In this document: positions 33,807-42,818 of the stretch, one piece after another | Numbering within the stretch: the stretch's first letter is position 1 | Layout of the letters: each line of letters begins with the position of its first letter | DNA from: JBEKYD01 sp049509915 | GTDB taxonomy: Bacteria > Acidobacteriota > Terriglobia > Bryobacterales > Bryobacteraceae | Reading direction: 5' to 3' | Length of the DNA stretch: 53,638 bases | Assembly (NCBI GenBank): GCA_049509915.1 | Contig: JBEKZL010000010.1 | Location: 1-53,638, forward strand | The notes under the pieces: generated by a model | Told to the model about the DNA's origin: nothing | What the model saw: the letters and a program-made list of their open reading frames with translations, nothing else | The model's database searches: none | Translations under genes and position numbers: made by a program

Positions 33807-34583
33807 ATGTCATTACTGGAAATTAAAAACCTGCACGCCACGGTTGGTGACCGTGAAATTCTGAAAGGCATCGATCTTACTATCGACGCCGGCGAAGTGC
33901 ACGCCATCATGGGGCCGAACGGCTCCGGAAAAAGCACGCTGGCACAGGTGCTGGCGGGCCGCGATATCTATCAGGTCACCGAGGGCGCTATCGTCTACGA
34001 CGGGCAAAACCTGCTCGATCTTTCCCCGGAGGACCGCGCCCGCGCCGGTATCTTCCTGGCGTTTCAATACCCGGTCGAGATTCCCGGCGTCAGCAACATG
34101 TACTTCCTGAAGGCCGCATTGAATACGGTGCGCAAGGCACGCGGCCTGGAAGAGCTGGACGCCATGGATTTCCTTAGCCTGGTCAAGGAAAAGCTCAAGA
34201 TCATGGACGTCGATCAGACGCTGCTGAATCGCCCGGTGAATACCGGATTTTCGGGCGGTGAGAAGAAGCGCAATGAAATTTTCCAGATGGCGGTGCTGGA
34301 GCCCAAGCTGGCGGTGCTGGATGAAACCGATTCCGGCCTGGATATCGACGCGCTTCGAATCGTGGCCGCCGGCGTCAACGCGCTGCGCGACCCGCGGCGC
34401 TCCATGATCGTCGTCACCCACTATCAGCGCCTGCTGAATTACATCGTGCCCGATTTCGTGCATGTGCTATCCGAGGGCAGGATCGTGAAGTCCGGCGGGA
34501 AAGAACTGGCGCTGGTGCTGGAAGAGAAGGGCTACGCCGGGCTGGGCATTGAAGACGCCGAGGAAGAGGTCGCACGGGTATGA
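33807..34583 (+). CDS. sufC: SufC, Fe-S assembly ATPase
   Basis: A 258-residue ABC-type ATPase that drives the SufBCD complex. Walker A is GPNGSGKST, the ABC signature is FSGGEKKRNE and Walker B is LAVLDETDSGLD, the form typical of SufC rather than transporters. Its last codons overlap the sufD start by four bases (ATGA), giving translational coupling. Confidence 0.96.
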   Translation: MSLLEIKNLHATVGDREILKGIDLTIDAGEVHAIMGPNGSGKSTLAQVLAGRDIYQVTEGAIVYDGQNLLDLSPEDRARAGIFLAFQYPVEIPGVSNMYFLKAALNTVRKARGLEELDAMDFLSLVKEKLKIMDVDQTLLNRPVNTGFSGGEKKRNEIFQMAVLEPKLAVLDETDSGLDIDALRIVAAGVNALRDPRRSMIVVTHYQRLLNYIVPDFVHVLSEGRIVKSGGKELALVLEEKGYAGLGIEDAEEEVARV

Positions 34584-35821
34584 CGGCGGTTTCCGAACAG
34601 ATCGGCAACTGGCTGGAGTTGTTCACCACGCAGCCGCCTGCCGAGCCCTGGCGGCGGGAATTGCGCGAGCGCGCGTTCGAGCGTTTTTGCGCGCTCGGTT
34701 TCCCCAGCACCCGCGACGAAGAATGGCGCTTCACCAGCGTCGCGCCGATTGCCCGCGCGCGGTGGTCGCATGCGCCAGAAGCCCTCGCGGATGCCGACTC
34801 GGTGGCGCCGTGGACTACCGGCGGCATTCGCCTGGTTTTCGTCAACGGCAGACTCGCTGGCCCCGTTCCCGCCTTGCCCAAGGGCCTGGAAGTCCGGCCG
34901 CTGGCCGAGCGTTCCGAGCTCGATCGGATCGTGCCCGAGACCGCATTCACGGCGCTCAATACGGCTTTCTTAGGCGAGGTTGCCTGGGTGCAGGCATCCC
35001 GCGGCGCCGTGGTCGAGACGCCCATCCATCTGGTCTACATCACCACCGTGGACACTTATGTGGCGCCCCGCGTGCTGATCCAGGCGGGCGCGGACGCTCA
35101 CCTCACCGTGGTCGAAAGTTTTGCCGGCACGGGCGCTTACTTCACCAACGCGGTGACCGAAATCGTGGCCGGTCACGGCGCGGTGGTGGATCACTATAAG
35201 GTGCAGCGCGAATCGCTGGATGCGTATCATGTAGCTGCGCTGGGAGCCAGGCTTGGGCAGAGCGCGAATTTCCGAACCCACTCGATTTCGCTGGGCGGCA
35301 AGCTGGTGCGCAACGATATCGGCGCGATGCTTTCCGAAGGCACCGAAGCCACTCTTAATGGCCTGTATATCGTCAACGGCTCGCAACACGTGGACAACCA
35401 TACCACCATCGACCACGCCAAGCCGCACGGCACCAGCCACGAGCTTTACAAGGGCATCCTCGATGGCCAGTCGAACGCGATCTTCAACGGCAAGATCATC
35501 GTCCGCAAGGATGCCCAGAAGACCGATTCCAAGCAAACCAACAAGAACCTGGTGCTGAGCGACTACTCCGTGGTGAATACCAAGCCCGAATTGCAGATTT
35601 GGGCCGACGACGTTCGCTGCACCCACGGCGCCACCATCGGCCAGCTCGACGCCGAAGCTTTGTTTTACCTGCAGTCCCGCGGCATTGGCCGCGGCGAGGC
35701 GCGCAGCTTGTTGACTTACGCCTTCGCCGAGGACATCGTCGACCGGATTAAGGTCGAGAGCCTGCGGGACTCGCTCGAAAAGGTCCTCTTCGAGAAATTC
35801 CATGAGCACGCTGACCAGTGA
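34580..35821 (+). CDS. sufD: SufD, Fe-S cluster assembly subunit
   Basis: A 413-residue SufD, partner of SufB in the SufBC2D complex. The beta-helix core and C-terminal signature (THGATIGQLDAEALFYLQSR, then GIGRGEARSLLTYAFAEDIVDRI) are clear. The N-terminal helical part is divergent, as is usual. It overlaps sufC by 4 bp and sufS by 20 bp, so expression of the three is tightly linked. Confidence 0.95.
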   Translation: MTAVSEQIGNWLELFTTQPPAEPWRRELRERAFERFCALGFPSTRDEEWRFTSVAPIARARWSHAPEALADADSVAPWTTGGIRLVFVNGRLAGPVPALPKGLEVRPLAERSELDRIVPETAFTALNTAFLGEVAWVQASRGAVVETPIHLVYITTVDTYVAPRVLIQAGADAHLTVVESFAGTGAYFTNAVTEIVAGHGAVVDHYKVQRESLDAYHVAALGARLGQSANFRTHSISLGGKLVRNDIGAMLSEGTEATLNGLYIVNGSQHVDNHTTIDHAKPHGTSHELYKGILDGQSNAIFNGKIIVRKDAQKTDSKQTNKNLVLSDYSVVNTKPELQIWADDVRCTHGATIGQLDAEALFYLQSRGIGRGEARSLLTYAFAEDIVDRIKVESLRDSLEKVLFEKFHEHADQ

Positions 35822-37049
35822 AATCCCGACCACTTTCGACGTGGAGAAGCTCCGGGAAGATTTCCCGGTGCTCAAACAGCAGATCCATGGCAAACCGCTG
35901 GTGTACCTGGATAGCGCCGCCACGGCGCAAAAACCGTACGCGGTGATCGAAGCCATCCGCCGCTTCCATGAAGTGGATTGCGCCAATATTCATCGCGGCG
36001 TCCATGAGCTCAGCCAGCGCTCCACCGCGGCCTACGAGCAAACCCGCACCCGCGCGCGCCAGTTCCTGAACGCCGCCTCCGACGCCGAGATCGTGTTCGT
36101 GCGCGGCACCACCGAGGGCGTCAACCTGGTCGCGTCGAGCTGGGGCCATTGCAATTTGAAGGCCGGCGACGAAGTCGTCATCTCGGCGATGGAGCACCAC
36201 TCCAACATCGTCCCCTGGCAAATGCTGTGCGAAGCCCGCAACGCCCGGCTGCGCGTGATCCCCATGAACGATCGCGGCGAGCTGATTCTGGAGGAGTACG
36301 AGAAGCTGCTCAACCCGCACACCAGGCTGGTAGCGGTGGCGCATATTTCCAACGCCTTGGGCACGGTAAACCCGGTCGCGGAAATGATCGCCATGGCGCA
36401 CCGCGCGGGCGCCCTGGCGCTGATCGACGGCGCGCAGGCGGCGCCGCATACCCGCGTCGACGTGCGCGCCCTGGACGCCGATTTCTACGCTTTTTCCGGC
36501 CACAAGACGCTGGGACCGACCGGTATCGGCATCCTTTACGGCAAACAGGCGCTGCTTGAAAACATGCCTCCCTATCAGGGCGGCGGCGACATGATCCGCA
36601 CGGTTACGTTCGAGAAAACCACCTACGCCGATCTGCCCTACAAGTTCGAAGCGGGCACGCCCAATATCGCCGGCGGCATCGGACTGGGCGCGGCTCTCGA
36701 ATACATCGGCGGCATCGGTATCGAACGCATCGCCGCCTGGGAGCACGAATTGCTCCGCTACGGCACCGAACAACTGGAGCGGATCCCCGGTCTGCGGATC
36801 ATTGGCACCGCCAGGCAAAAGGCGGCCGTGATTTCCTTCGTGATCGAGGGCATTCACCCGCACGATATCGGCACCGTGCTCGACCTGGACGGCATCGCCG
36901 TGCGCACCGGCCATCACTGCGCCCAACCCGTGATGGATCGCTTCCACGTCCCGGCCACCACGCGTGCCTCGCTGGCGTTTTACAACACCCTCGCCGAGAT
37001 CGACAAGCTGGTGGCGGGCATCCATAAAGTGAAGGAGGTATTTCGCTAA
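35802..37049 (+). CDS. sufS: SufS, cysteine desulfurase
   Basis: A 415-residue PLP-dependent group II cysteine desulfurase that supplies sulfur for Fe-S assembly. Lys235 in SGHKTLGPTG binds PLP, His132 in EHHSN stacks on the cofactor, and Cys373 in RTGHHCAQP is the persulfide-carrying nucleophile. It begins inside the end of sufD and its last base is the first of sufU, so the genes are fully packed. Confidence 0.96.
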   Translation: MSTLTSEIPTTFDVEKLREDFPVLKQQIHGKPLVYLDSAATAQKPYAVIEAIRRFHEVDCANIHRGVHELSQRSTAAYEQTRTRARQFLNAASDAEIVFVRGTTEGVNLVASSWGHCNLKAGDEVVISAMEHHSNIVPWQMLCEARNARLRVIPMNDRGELILEEYEKLLNPHTRLVAVAHISNALGTVNPVAEMIAMAHRAGALALIDGAQAAPHTRVDVRALDADFYAFSGHKTLGPTGIGILYGKQALLENMPPYQGGGDMIRTVTFEKTTYADLPYKFEAGTPNIAGGIGLGAALEYIGGIGIERIAAWEHELLRYGTEQLERIPGLRIIGTARQKAAVISFVIEGIHPHDIGTVLDLDGIAVRTGHHCAQPVMDRFHVPATTRASLAFYNTLAEIDKLVAGIHKVKEVFR

Positions 37050-37486
37050 TGGTGCATGAGCTGTATCAGGAGACCATCCTCGACCACAGCAAGCGCCCGC
37101 GCAATTGCCATGCCATGGCGGATGCGGACCGGAAGGCCGAGGGCTACAACCCGCTCTGCGGCGACAAACTGAAGCTGTACGTCAAAATGGATGGCGACAT
37201 CGTCCGCGATGCCAGCTTCGAAGGTTCGGGCTGCGCCATTTCCACCGCCTCCGCCTCGTTGATGACCGAAAGCCTTAAAGGCAAGACCCGCACCGAAGCC
37301 CTGGCCTTGCTCGAAAAATTTCACGACCTGCTCACCAGCGACGACGAGGTCGGCGACGGACTTGGCAAGCTCGTAGTCTTCTGCGGGGTGCGGGACTACC
37401 CGGCCCGAGTCAAGTGCGCCACCCTGGCGTGGCACACTCTCAAGTCGGCGCTGAACGGGGCCGATCGACCGGTCTCCACCGAATGA
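37049..37486 (+). CDS. sufU: SufU, zinc-dependent sulfurtransferase / IscU-like scaffold
   Basis: A 145-residue SufU-type protein. The three Cys ligands are Cys37 (NPLCGD), Cys62 (GSGCAIS) and Cys123 (VKCATLAW), with Asp39 as the fourth conserved residue. The insertion between the second and third Cys that separates SufU from IscU appears present. SufU accepts the persulfide from SufS. The stop overlaps the next start (ATGA). Confidence 0.92.
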   Translation: MVHELYQETILDHSKRPRNCHAMADADRKAEGYNPLCGDKLKLYVKMDGDIVRDASFEGSGCAISTASASLMTESLKGKTRTEALALLEKFHDLLTSDDEVGDGLGKLVVFCGVRDYPARVKCATLAWHTLKSALNGADRPVSTE

Positions 37487-37827
37487 CGCTCGAATCCCAG
37501 ATCGTGGCCGCGCTGAAGCGGGTCTACGACCCGGAGATGCCGGTCAACGTCTACGACCTGGGTCTGATTTACGGCATTCGGGTGGAGGCTGACGGGCGCG
37601 TCGCCATTCGCATGACGCTGACCGCGCCCAACTGCCCGGTGGCCGGCTCGCTGCCTGCCGAGGTCGAGCGCGCCGCGCGCGCGGTGCCCGGTGTCGCCGA
37701 CGTTAAAGTCGAGCTGAGCTTCGATCCCCCCTGGTCGAAGAACAGTATGTCGGAAGCTGCCAAGCTGGCGCTGGGAATCGAGGACATCATACCGGTTGGC
37801 AGGCTGGGTTCGGTGAGAAGGCCGTGA
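37483..37827 (+). CDS. SufT-like MIP18/DUF59 protein
   Basis: A 114-residue MIP18 (DUF59) family protein, a group that helps mature Fe-S proteins. It shows VYDPEMPVNVYDLGLIYG, MTLTAPNCPVAG with the conserved Cys, and VELSFDPPWSK. It begins inside the sufU stop (ATGA) and its own stop overlaps the GTG of the regulator gene. The short form without an N-terminal extension matches the suf-linked members. Confidence 0.92.
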   Translation: MTLESQIVAALKRVYDPEMPVNVYDLGLIYGIRVEADGRVAIRMTLTAPNCPVAGSLPAEVERAARAVPGVADVKVELSFDPPWSKNSMSEAAKLALGIEDIIPVGRLGSVRRP

Positions 37828-38300
37828 AGCTCAGCGCGCACGAAGAATACGGTGTACGCTGCCTGGTGCGGCTGGCCTATGCGGGTTTCGAAGGCCAGGG
37901 TCTGACCATCCCGGAGATCAGCATGGCCGAAGGGGTTTCTTCCGCCTATGCCGCCAAGATCCTGCGCGTGCTGCGCAAGGGAGGATTCGTTAAAGCCGCC
38001 CGCGGCAAGGACGGCGGCTACACCCTGGCCCGGCCCGCCGCCGACATTCGTCTCGGCCATGTCATGGAAGCTTTGGGCGGGCGCTTGTTTGAGAGTAATT
38101 TCTGCGACAGCCACGCCGGCCAGGCGGCCATCTGTACCCGCTCGGTGGATTGCTCCGTACGTTCGCTTTGGCGCGCCGTGCAGGTCTCGGTGGACCAGGT
38201 GCTGGACAAAATTACGCTGAGCGATCTATTGCAAAATGAACAGGATATGAATTCCTGGGTTAAGACGATTCCGGGCCCCGTCACGATCCGGCTGAATTAG
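37824..38300 (+). CDS. Rrf2-family Fe-S regulator of the suf operon
   Basis: A 158-residue Rrf2/IscR-like winged-helix regulator. The DNA-binding part (about 1-75) has VSSAYAAKILRVLRKGGFV and ARGKDGGYTLARP. Cys94, Cys104 and Cys110 could bind an Fe-S cluster, so DNA binding probably reports cluster supply. It is the last gene of the suf operon and starts with GTG overlapping the previous stop, so it likely controls its own operon, maybe through the repeats at 32207-32241. SufR- or IscR-type behaviour is inferred. Confidence 0.9.
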   Translation: MKLSAHEEYGVRCLVRLAYAGFEGQGLTIPEISMAEGVSSAYAAKILRVLRKGGFVKAARGKDGGYTLARPAADIRLGHVMEALGGRLFESNFCDSHAGQAAICTRSVDCSVRSLWRAVQVSVDQVLDKITLSDLLQNEQDMNSWVKTIPGPVTIRLN

Positions 38301-38394
38301 AAATCCCGCAGCCGCATGGTAAGCTGGTAGGGTTATACAATTATTTCGTATTGGGGTTCTTTATCTGAATCACCGCGCACTCATACTGCCCGTT

Positions 38395-39144
38395 TTGATG
38401 GCCACCGCCGCACTTGCCGACGCGCCGGGGCCTTCGCCGGACGCGATTCTCCATAATTACTCGGCCGCGCTCGGGAACCAGGCCCGCACCGGCCAGCGTA
38501 TGGAGGTGAGCATTTACGGCTCGCTACCGAATCTCAAGAAAAGCGGCCGCCTGCGGGCTTTGCGCCATATTTCCAACGTGGGCCGCATCACCTACCAGGT
38601 CTTGGGATTCGAGGGCGACAACACGGTGAAGAAGGAAGTCATCGCCCGGTATCTGGCGGCCGAAATGGATGCCGCTCATGCCCCCGAAAAAGACGATACC
38701 CATCCGCAGCCGTCGGTGGCCGTCACACCCGACAACTACCGCTTTCAATACAAAGGCCGCGCCCAGCGCGATGGCCGCGATACGTTCCTGTTTCAGGTGG
38801 CGCCGAAACGGCAGCGGTCGCTCGCCGGTAGCGCTGTTGATTTCTTCCGCCGCCTGATCGGCGTCCCGGCGGCGCCGGCCGCCGCCGGCCTGTTTAAGGG
38901 CCAGCTCTGGATCGACCGCGCAACCTGGCTTCCGGTGGAGGAATCCGGCACTCTGGCCAGCGTGGCCTCGATCTGGGTCAAACGCATCGACTTTGTTCGC
39001 AAATACGAAATCCGCGACGGCCGCTCCCTTCCTCTGCGCCTGGAGAGTGTGGCGGATACCCGCGTGGTGGGCCGCGCCGAGTTGACCATCGATTACAGCA
39101 ACGTCACCCTGGACGACAGCGACGCGGACATGGAGTTTGAATGA
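38395..39144 (+). CDS. Exported protein of unknown function coupled to hpnJ
   Basis: About 250 residues of periplasmic type: an Ala-rich N terminus (MATAALADAPG), then beta-strand-rich sequence (YRFQYKGRAQRDGRDTFLF, GQLWIDRATWLPVEE) that recalls lipoprotein-carrier/outer-membrane sorting folds, though I do not recognise a family. A TTG at 38395 and an ATG at 38398 are the first usual starts, yet the same frame upstream reads LNHRALILPVL, which would complete a signal peptide. Translation may therefore begin at a rare codon (CTG 38365 or ATT 38350). Its stop overlaps the hpnJ start (ATGA), linking it to hopanoid modification or lipid export. Confidence 0.65.
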   Translation: MMATAALADAPGPSPDAILHNYSAALGNQARTGQRMEVSIYGSLPNLKKSGRLRALRHISNVGRITYQVLGFEGDNTVKKEVIARYLAAEMDAAHAPEKDDTHPQPSVAVTPDNYRFQYKGRAQRDGRDTFLFQVAPKRQRSLAGSAVDFFRRLIGVPAAPAAAGLFKGQLWIDRATWLPVEESGTLASVASIWVKRIDFVRKYEIRDGRSLPLRLESVADTRVVGRAELTIDYSNVTLDDSDADMEFE

Positions 39145-40604
39145 GAACGTTATTTCTAAATCCACCATCGTTTGAAGGATTCGACGGCGGCGCCAGCTCC
39201 CGCTGGCCGGCGTCCCGCGAAATCGAATCCTACTGGTATCCGGTCTGGCTCTGCTACCCGGCCGGCATGTTGCCCGACAGCAAAGTGGTGGATGCGCCGC
39301 CGCACAAGATTTCCATCGAACAGACCGTGCAGATGGGCAAGGATTTCGAGCTTCTCGTGCTCTACACCTCGACTCCCGGATTTCACGTGGATGTCAAGAT
39401 GGCGGAGATGATGAAGGATTCGAATCCCAAGCTCCAGGTGGCTTTCGTCGGGCCGCCCGTCACCATCGAGCCGGAAAAAACTCTTCTCAACAACAAAGCC
39501 ATCGATTTCGTGGTGCGCCGCGAGTTCGATTACCAGATTGCCGATTACGCCAAGGGCAAGCCCCTCGACGAGATTCCCGGCGTCAGCTTCCGCAAGAACG
39601 GCGCCGTGGTTCACAACCCCGAAGCGCCCGCCATCGAGAACCTGGACGCGCTGCCCTGGGTGACCAGAGTCTATAAACGCGACCTCGACATCACCCGCTA
39701 CAACGTTCCGTTCCTGCTCAACCCGTTCATCTCGTTCTACAGTTCGCGCGGCTGCCCGGCGCTGTGTACCTTCTGCCTGTGGCCGCAGACCCACTCCGGA
39801 CACCGCTGGCGCCTGCGCTCGTCCGACGACATGGCGAACGAGGTTCGCTACGCGTTGGACGCGTTTCCCAACGTCAAGGAGATTTTCTTCGACGACGATA
39901 CCTTCAACTACCGCAAGGATCGCACCATTGAACTTTCGAAGAAGCTCAAGCCGCTGAACTTCACCTGGTCCTGCACCTCGCGCGTCACCACCGACTACGA
40001 AACCCTGAAGGCTATGAAAGAAGCCGGCTGCCGGCTGCTGATCGTGGGCTACGAATCGGGCGATCCGCAGATCCTCAAAAACATCAAAAAGGGCGCCACC
40101 GTGGATATGGCCGAGCGCTTCACCGCCAACTGCAAGAAGCTGGGCTTGGCGGTGCACGGCGATTTCATCATCGGCCTGCCCGGGGAAACGCACGACAGCA
40201 TCCGCAAGACCATCGATTTCGCCAAGCGGCTGGACACCGAAACCATCCAGGTTTCCATCGCCCATCCCTATCCGGGCACGGAGTTCTACGAATACGTCAA
40301 GCGCAACAACCTCATCACCATCGATTCGATGACCGACGACGTCGGCCATCAGCTTCCCAACATCGTTTATCCCGGTCTGGATCGCGCCGAACTGGTCGAC
40401 TGGGTGGAGCGCTTCTACGGCGAGTACTTCTTCCGCCCGCGGGTGATCTGGCGCATCGTCCGCAAGGCCATTTTCAATAACGACGAACGCCGCCGGCTGA
40501 CCAAGGAAGCCCGCGAGTACATGGCTCTGCGCTCCAAACGCAAGAAATTCGTCGCCGACAATACCGCCAAACCCGCGCCCGCCGCGGCCGGCTCCGGCGA
40601 TTGA
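39141..40604 (+). CDS. hpnJ: HpnJ, hopanoid-associated radical SAM protein
   Basis: A 487-residue B12-binding-domain radical SAM enzyme. The N-terminal half is the cobalamin-type domain; the radical SAM cluster ligands are Cys205/209/212 in RGCPALCTFCLW, a form with PQTHSGHRWR after it that is typical of HpnJ. Family knowledge: HpnJ converts a hopanoid side-chain sugar to the cyclitol ether head group. GYESGDPQILKNIKKG and GDFIIGLPGET are usual radical SAM barrel segments. It overlaps the preceding exported protein and precedes hpnI, supporting the call. No squalene-hopene cyclase is in the window, so the rest of the pathway must lie elsewhere. Confidence 0.85.
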   Translation: MRTLFLNPPSFEGFDGGASSRWPASREIESYWYPVWLCYPAGMLPDSKVVDAPPHKISIEQTVQMGKDFELLVLYTSTPGFHVDVKMAEMMKDSNPKLQVAFVGPPVTIEPEKTLLNNKAIDFVVRREFDYQIADYAKGKPLDEIPGVSFRKNGAVVHNPEAPAIENLDALPWVTRVYKRDLDITRYNVPFLLNPFISFYSSRGCPALCTFCLWPQTHSGHRWRLRSSDDMANEVRYALDAFPNVKEIFFDDDTFNYRKDRTIELSKKLKPLNFTWSCTSRVTTDYETLKAMKEAGCRLLIVGYESGDPQILKNIKKGATVDMAERFTANCKKLGLAVHGDFIIGLPGETHDSIRKTIDFAKRLDTETIQVSIAHPYPGTEFYEYVKRNNLITIDSMTDDVGHQLPNIVYPGLDRAELVDWVERFYGEYFFRPRVIWRIVRKAIFNNDERRRLTKEAREYMALRSKRKKFVADNTAKPAPAAAGSGD

Positions 40605-40790
40605 GTGGGACAGGCCTCCCGGCCTGTCTCCATGTGGGGCAGGCCCTAGGCCTGCGGCGGCCTCCCAAGCCGCCCTGTTCCGAACCATCCGAAAATGACG
40701 GTCCAAGTTCTCTCAATCTCTGTCGCGACAATCGCTCTGACGGCAGGCAGGCGGCCTGGGAGGCCGCCACAGGCTGGGAGCCTCCCCCAC
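40605..40790. repeat. Composite hairpin element between hpnJ and hpnI
   Basis: Copies of the GTGGGGCAGG-type hairpin stand at 40605-40630 (ACAGGCC/GGCCTGT) and 40634-40656 (CAGGCC/GGCCTG), and a reversed copy at 40769-40790 (AGGCT-GGG-AGCCT then CCCCAC). Between them lies a perfect 8-bp hairpin GGCGGCCT-GGG-AGGCCGCC (40750-40768). The element begins at the hpnJ stop and ends just before the hpnI ribosome site. Confidence 0.65.
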
Positions 40791-40804
40791 AAAGATAGGA
40801 CATC

Positions 40805-41905
40805 GTGATCTTCCTGGCTTTGCCGGCGTTGGCCGCGGCGGCCTACTACGCGCTGGCGGTGGTCGCCGCGGCGCGCTGGTCCCGATCCTCAGCTTACGCC
40901 CCTGCACCCTCGCCGTCCGTCTCAATTCTCAAGCCGGTGCACGGCCGCGATCCCCGTTTTTGGGAGGCCATTCGTTCCCACGCCGAACAGGAGTATCCAG
41001 AATTCGAAATTTTGTTCGGCGTGGCCGATGCGAGTGATCCGGCGCTCCAAGATATCCGCCGCCTGGAACGCGAATACCCATCCCTGCCGATCCGCACGTG
41101 CTTCGTCTCCACTATCGCGCCGAATGCCAAGGCGGGCGTGCTGGCCGAGCTCGCACGCCAGGCCCGCTACCCCGTGCTGCTGGTGAACGACAGCGACATT
41201 CGCGTTCCGCCCGGCTATCTGGCCGCCGTCACCGCGCCGCTGGCCGATCCCGAAGTGGGCCTGGTCACATGCCTGTATCGCGCCGCCGCCGAATCCTGGC
41301 CGACGCGCGCCGAGGCCCTGGGTATCGCCACCGAATTTGCTCCCAGCGTGCTGGTGGCGCGCTTGCTCGGCGTGGCCGAATTCGCCCTCGGTTCTACCAT
41401 GGTTTTCCGCTCCTCCACGCTGGCCGAAATCGGCGGCTTCGAAACTATTTTCGATTACCTGGCCGACGATTACCAGTTGGGCAGCCGCATCCACCAGCGC
41501 GGCTACCACATCCGCTTCGCCCCGGTCGTGGTCGAGACCAACCTCGGTGCCGGCGGGTGGGCCGACGTGTGGCGTCACCAGTTGCGATGGTCGCGCACCA
41601 TCCGCGTATCCCGCCCGTCCGGCTATTTCGGTTACGTCGTCACCCACGCCACTCTTTGGGCCACCGTCGCGCTCGCCGCCGGCTACTGGCCCATCGCGCT
41701 CGTCGCCCTGGCGCTCCGCCTCTGGGCCGGCATCTGGACCGGCGCCGGCATCCTCGAAGACCCCAAAACCGCCCGCGACTTCTGGGTCATCCCGCTCCGC
41801 GACCTCGCCGGTTTCGCCGTCTGGCTGGCGGGCCTCTTCGGCGATACCGTGGATTGGCGGGGGCAGAAGTTGCGGCTATCGCGTAGCGGGACAATAAGGT
41901 CCTAA
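40805..41905 (+). CDS. hpnI: HpnI, hopanoid-associated glycosyltransferase
   Basis: A 366-residue ceramide-glucosyltransferase-like (GT21 type) membrane glycosyltransferase. An N-terminal helix (residues 2-22) is followed by the GT-A domain: VSILKPVHGRDP, ILFGVADASDP, NDSDIRV (Asp129/Asp131), DYLADDYQLG and the product-site HQLRW motif near residue 260. The C-terminal helices are ALWATVALAAGYWPIALVALAL and FAVWLAGLFG. HpnI adds an N-acetylglucosamine-type sugar to bacteriohopanetetrol, the step before HpnJ. GTG 40805 has an AGGA site. Confidence 0.85.
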   Translation: MIFLALPALAAAAYYALAVVAAARWSRSSAYAPAPSPSVSILKPVHGRDPRFWEAIRSHAEQEYPEFEILFGVADASDPALQDIRRLEREYPSLPIRTCFVSTIAPNAKAGVLAELARQARYPVLLVNDSDIRVPPGYLAAVTAPLADPEVGLVTCLYRAAAESWPTRAEALGIATEFAPSVLVARLLGVAEFALGSTMVFRSSTLAEIGGFETIFDYLADDYQLGSRIHQRGYHIRFAPVVVETNLGAGGWADVWRHQLRWSRTIRVSRPSGYFGYVVTHATLWATVALAAGYWPIALVALALRLWAGIWTGAGILEDPKTARDFWVIPLRDLAGFAVWLAGLFGDTVDWRGQKLRLSRSGTIRS

Positions 41906-41946
41906 TCGGGCCAACAATCTGGGCGAAGTCCGGAGTAGGAGTTCTT

Positions 41947-41990
41947 GTGGGGCAGGTTGTTCAACCTGCGGACCGATTGTCAATCGGTCC
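41947..41990 (+). repeat. Intergenic hairpin repeat (GTGGGGCAGG family), forward orientation
   Basis: Two hairpins in tandem: GCAGGTT-GTT-CAACCTGC and GGACCGATTG-T-CAATCGGTCC. It is the clearest copy of the family and sits in the 213-bp gap after hpnI; apart from this element I see nothing in that gap before the higB relic. Confidence 0.7.
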
Positions 41991-42131
41991 AGCTGGGCGC
42001 CAGCCCGGCCGCGGGCCGACGGCCTCGGAACCCGCTCACCACAAAGCCCACAACCTCAGAAGCTCGGTGTCACGCCGCGCGCCCTCGGCTGCGTGCCGGC
42101 ATGGTACGAGTAGCGTAATATGAGAAGCACA

Positions 42132-42185
42132 ATGGTCCGTTCCTGCCGGGATAAAGATGCGCAGCGGCTGCTGGAACGGCACTAG
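42132..42185 (+). pseudogene. Relic of a HigB/RelE-type toxin gene (first 17 codons only)
   Basis: An ATG at 42132 opens MVRSCRDKDAQRLLERH and then stops. This is the start expected of HigB-type mRNA interferases (pattern M-(I/V)-(K/R)-S-F-R-D-K-D-x-x-x-L), which should be about 90 residues. It ends 13 bases before the higA start, the right order and spacing for a higBA operon. I infer that an internal deletion removed nearly all of the toxin. Confidence 0.6.
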
Positions 42186-42198
42186 AGGAGGAACTGAG

Positions 42199-42508
42199 AT
42201 GGCAATTCAGAAATCCAAGCGGCTTCAGCCGCTTCATCCTGGCGAGGTGACTGAAACAGCTGCTGACCGATGCGGGATTGACGGTCAACGCGCTGGCTCT
42301 GGCCCTGCGAGTGCCCGCAAATCGAATCGGGGGAATCGTCAAGGGGCAGCGGCGTATTACGGGCGACACATCTCTGCGATTGGCCCGCTATTTTGGAACA
42401 TCCGCCCAGATGTGGATGAACCTGCAGGCGAAATATGACCTCGCAATCGCCGAGGACGCAGCGGCCGCCCGCATCAGGACGGAAGTGCACCCTCGGGCCG
42501 CAGCCTGA
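42199..42508 (+). pseudogene. higA: Frameshifted HigA-family antitoxin
   Basis: The N terminus MAIQKSKRLQPLHPGEV (frame of ATG 42199, with an AGGAGG site) continues only in the +1 frame, as LKQLLTDAGLTVNALALALR, then VPANRIGGIVKGQRRITG and YFGTSAQMWMNLQAKYDLA. Together they make a normal HigA/VapI HTH antitoxin of about 102 residues. The break lies near 42250, where one extra base (GTG-A-CTG) would explain it. The downstream part could still be expressed from the ATG at 42278. With the toxin also ruined, the module is dead. Confidence 0.8.
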
Positions 42509-42818
42509 CGTGACCGCTCGCCGCGCTCGTGAGTGTGGCATTTGCGGACGCGGGGCGCGATGCCGGGAACAGACGGGCCGTTTCCGGCACCCGTCTCTTC
42601 ACCGGCGTCTATAAGTCAAGGCATGCTGCATCGTGATGAACGGCCTGAAACCATCCGGCGAAAACGGCGCTGAAACGCTTAGGCCAGCCGCGCCGCAAAC
42701 AAGTCTCAAGCCGCGCATAGCACCCTGCGGGGGCGCTCAGGGATAGACTGGCCGTTTCTGACGGCCAGAAATTTATAGAGGTGTCCTGCCTAAGCCTGCA
42801 AACAGTCAAGCCCCTCCA
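42509..42818. other. Gap between the higA relic and glutamine synthetase
   Basis: No supported gene in 310 bp. A 7-bp hairpin AGACGGG/CCCGTCT (42571-42577, 42590-42596) without a T-run is the only structure noticed. Confidence 0.4.

Noticed and set aside
39156..40706. A 516-codon minus-strand open frame
   Set aside because: Antisense to hpnJ, which has all radical SAM motifs.
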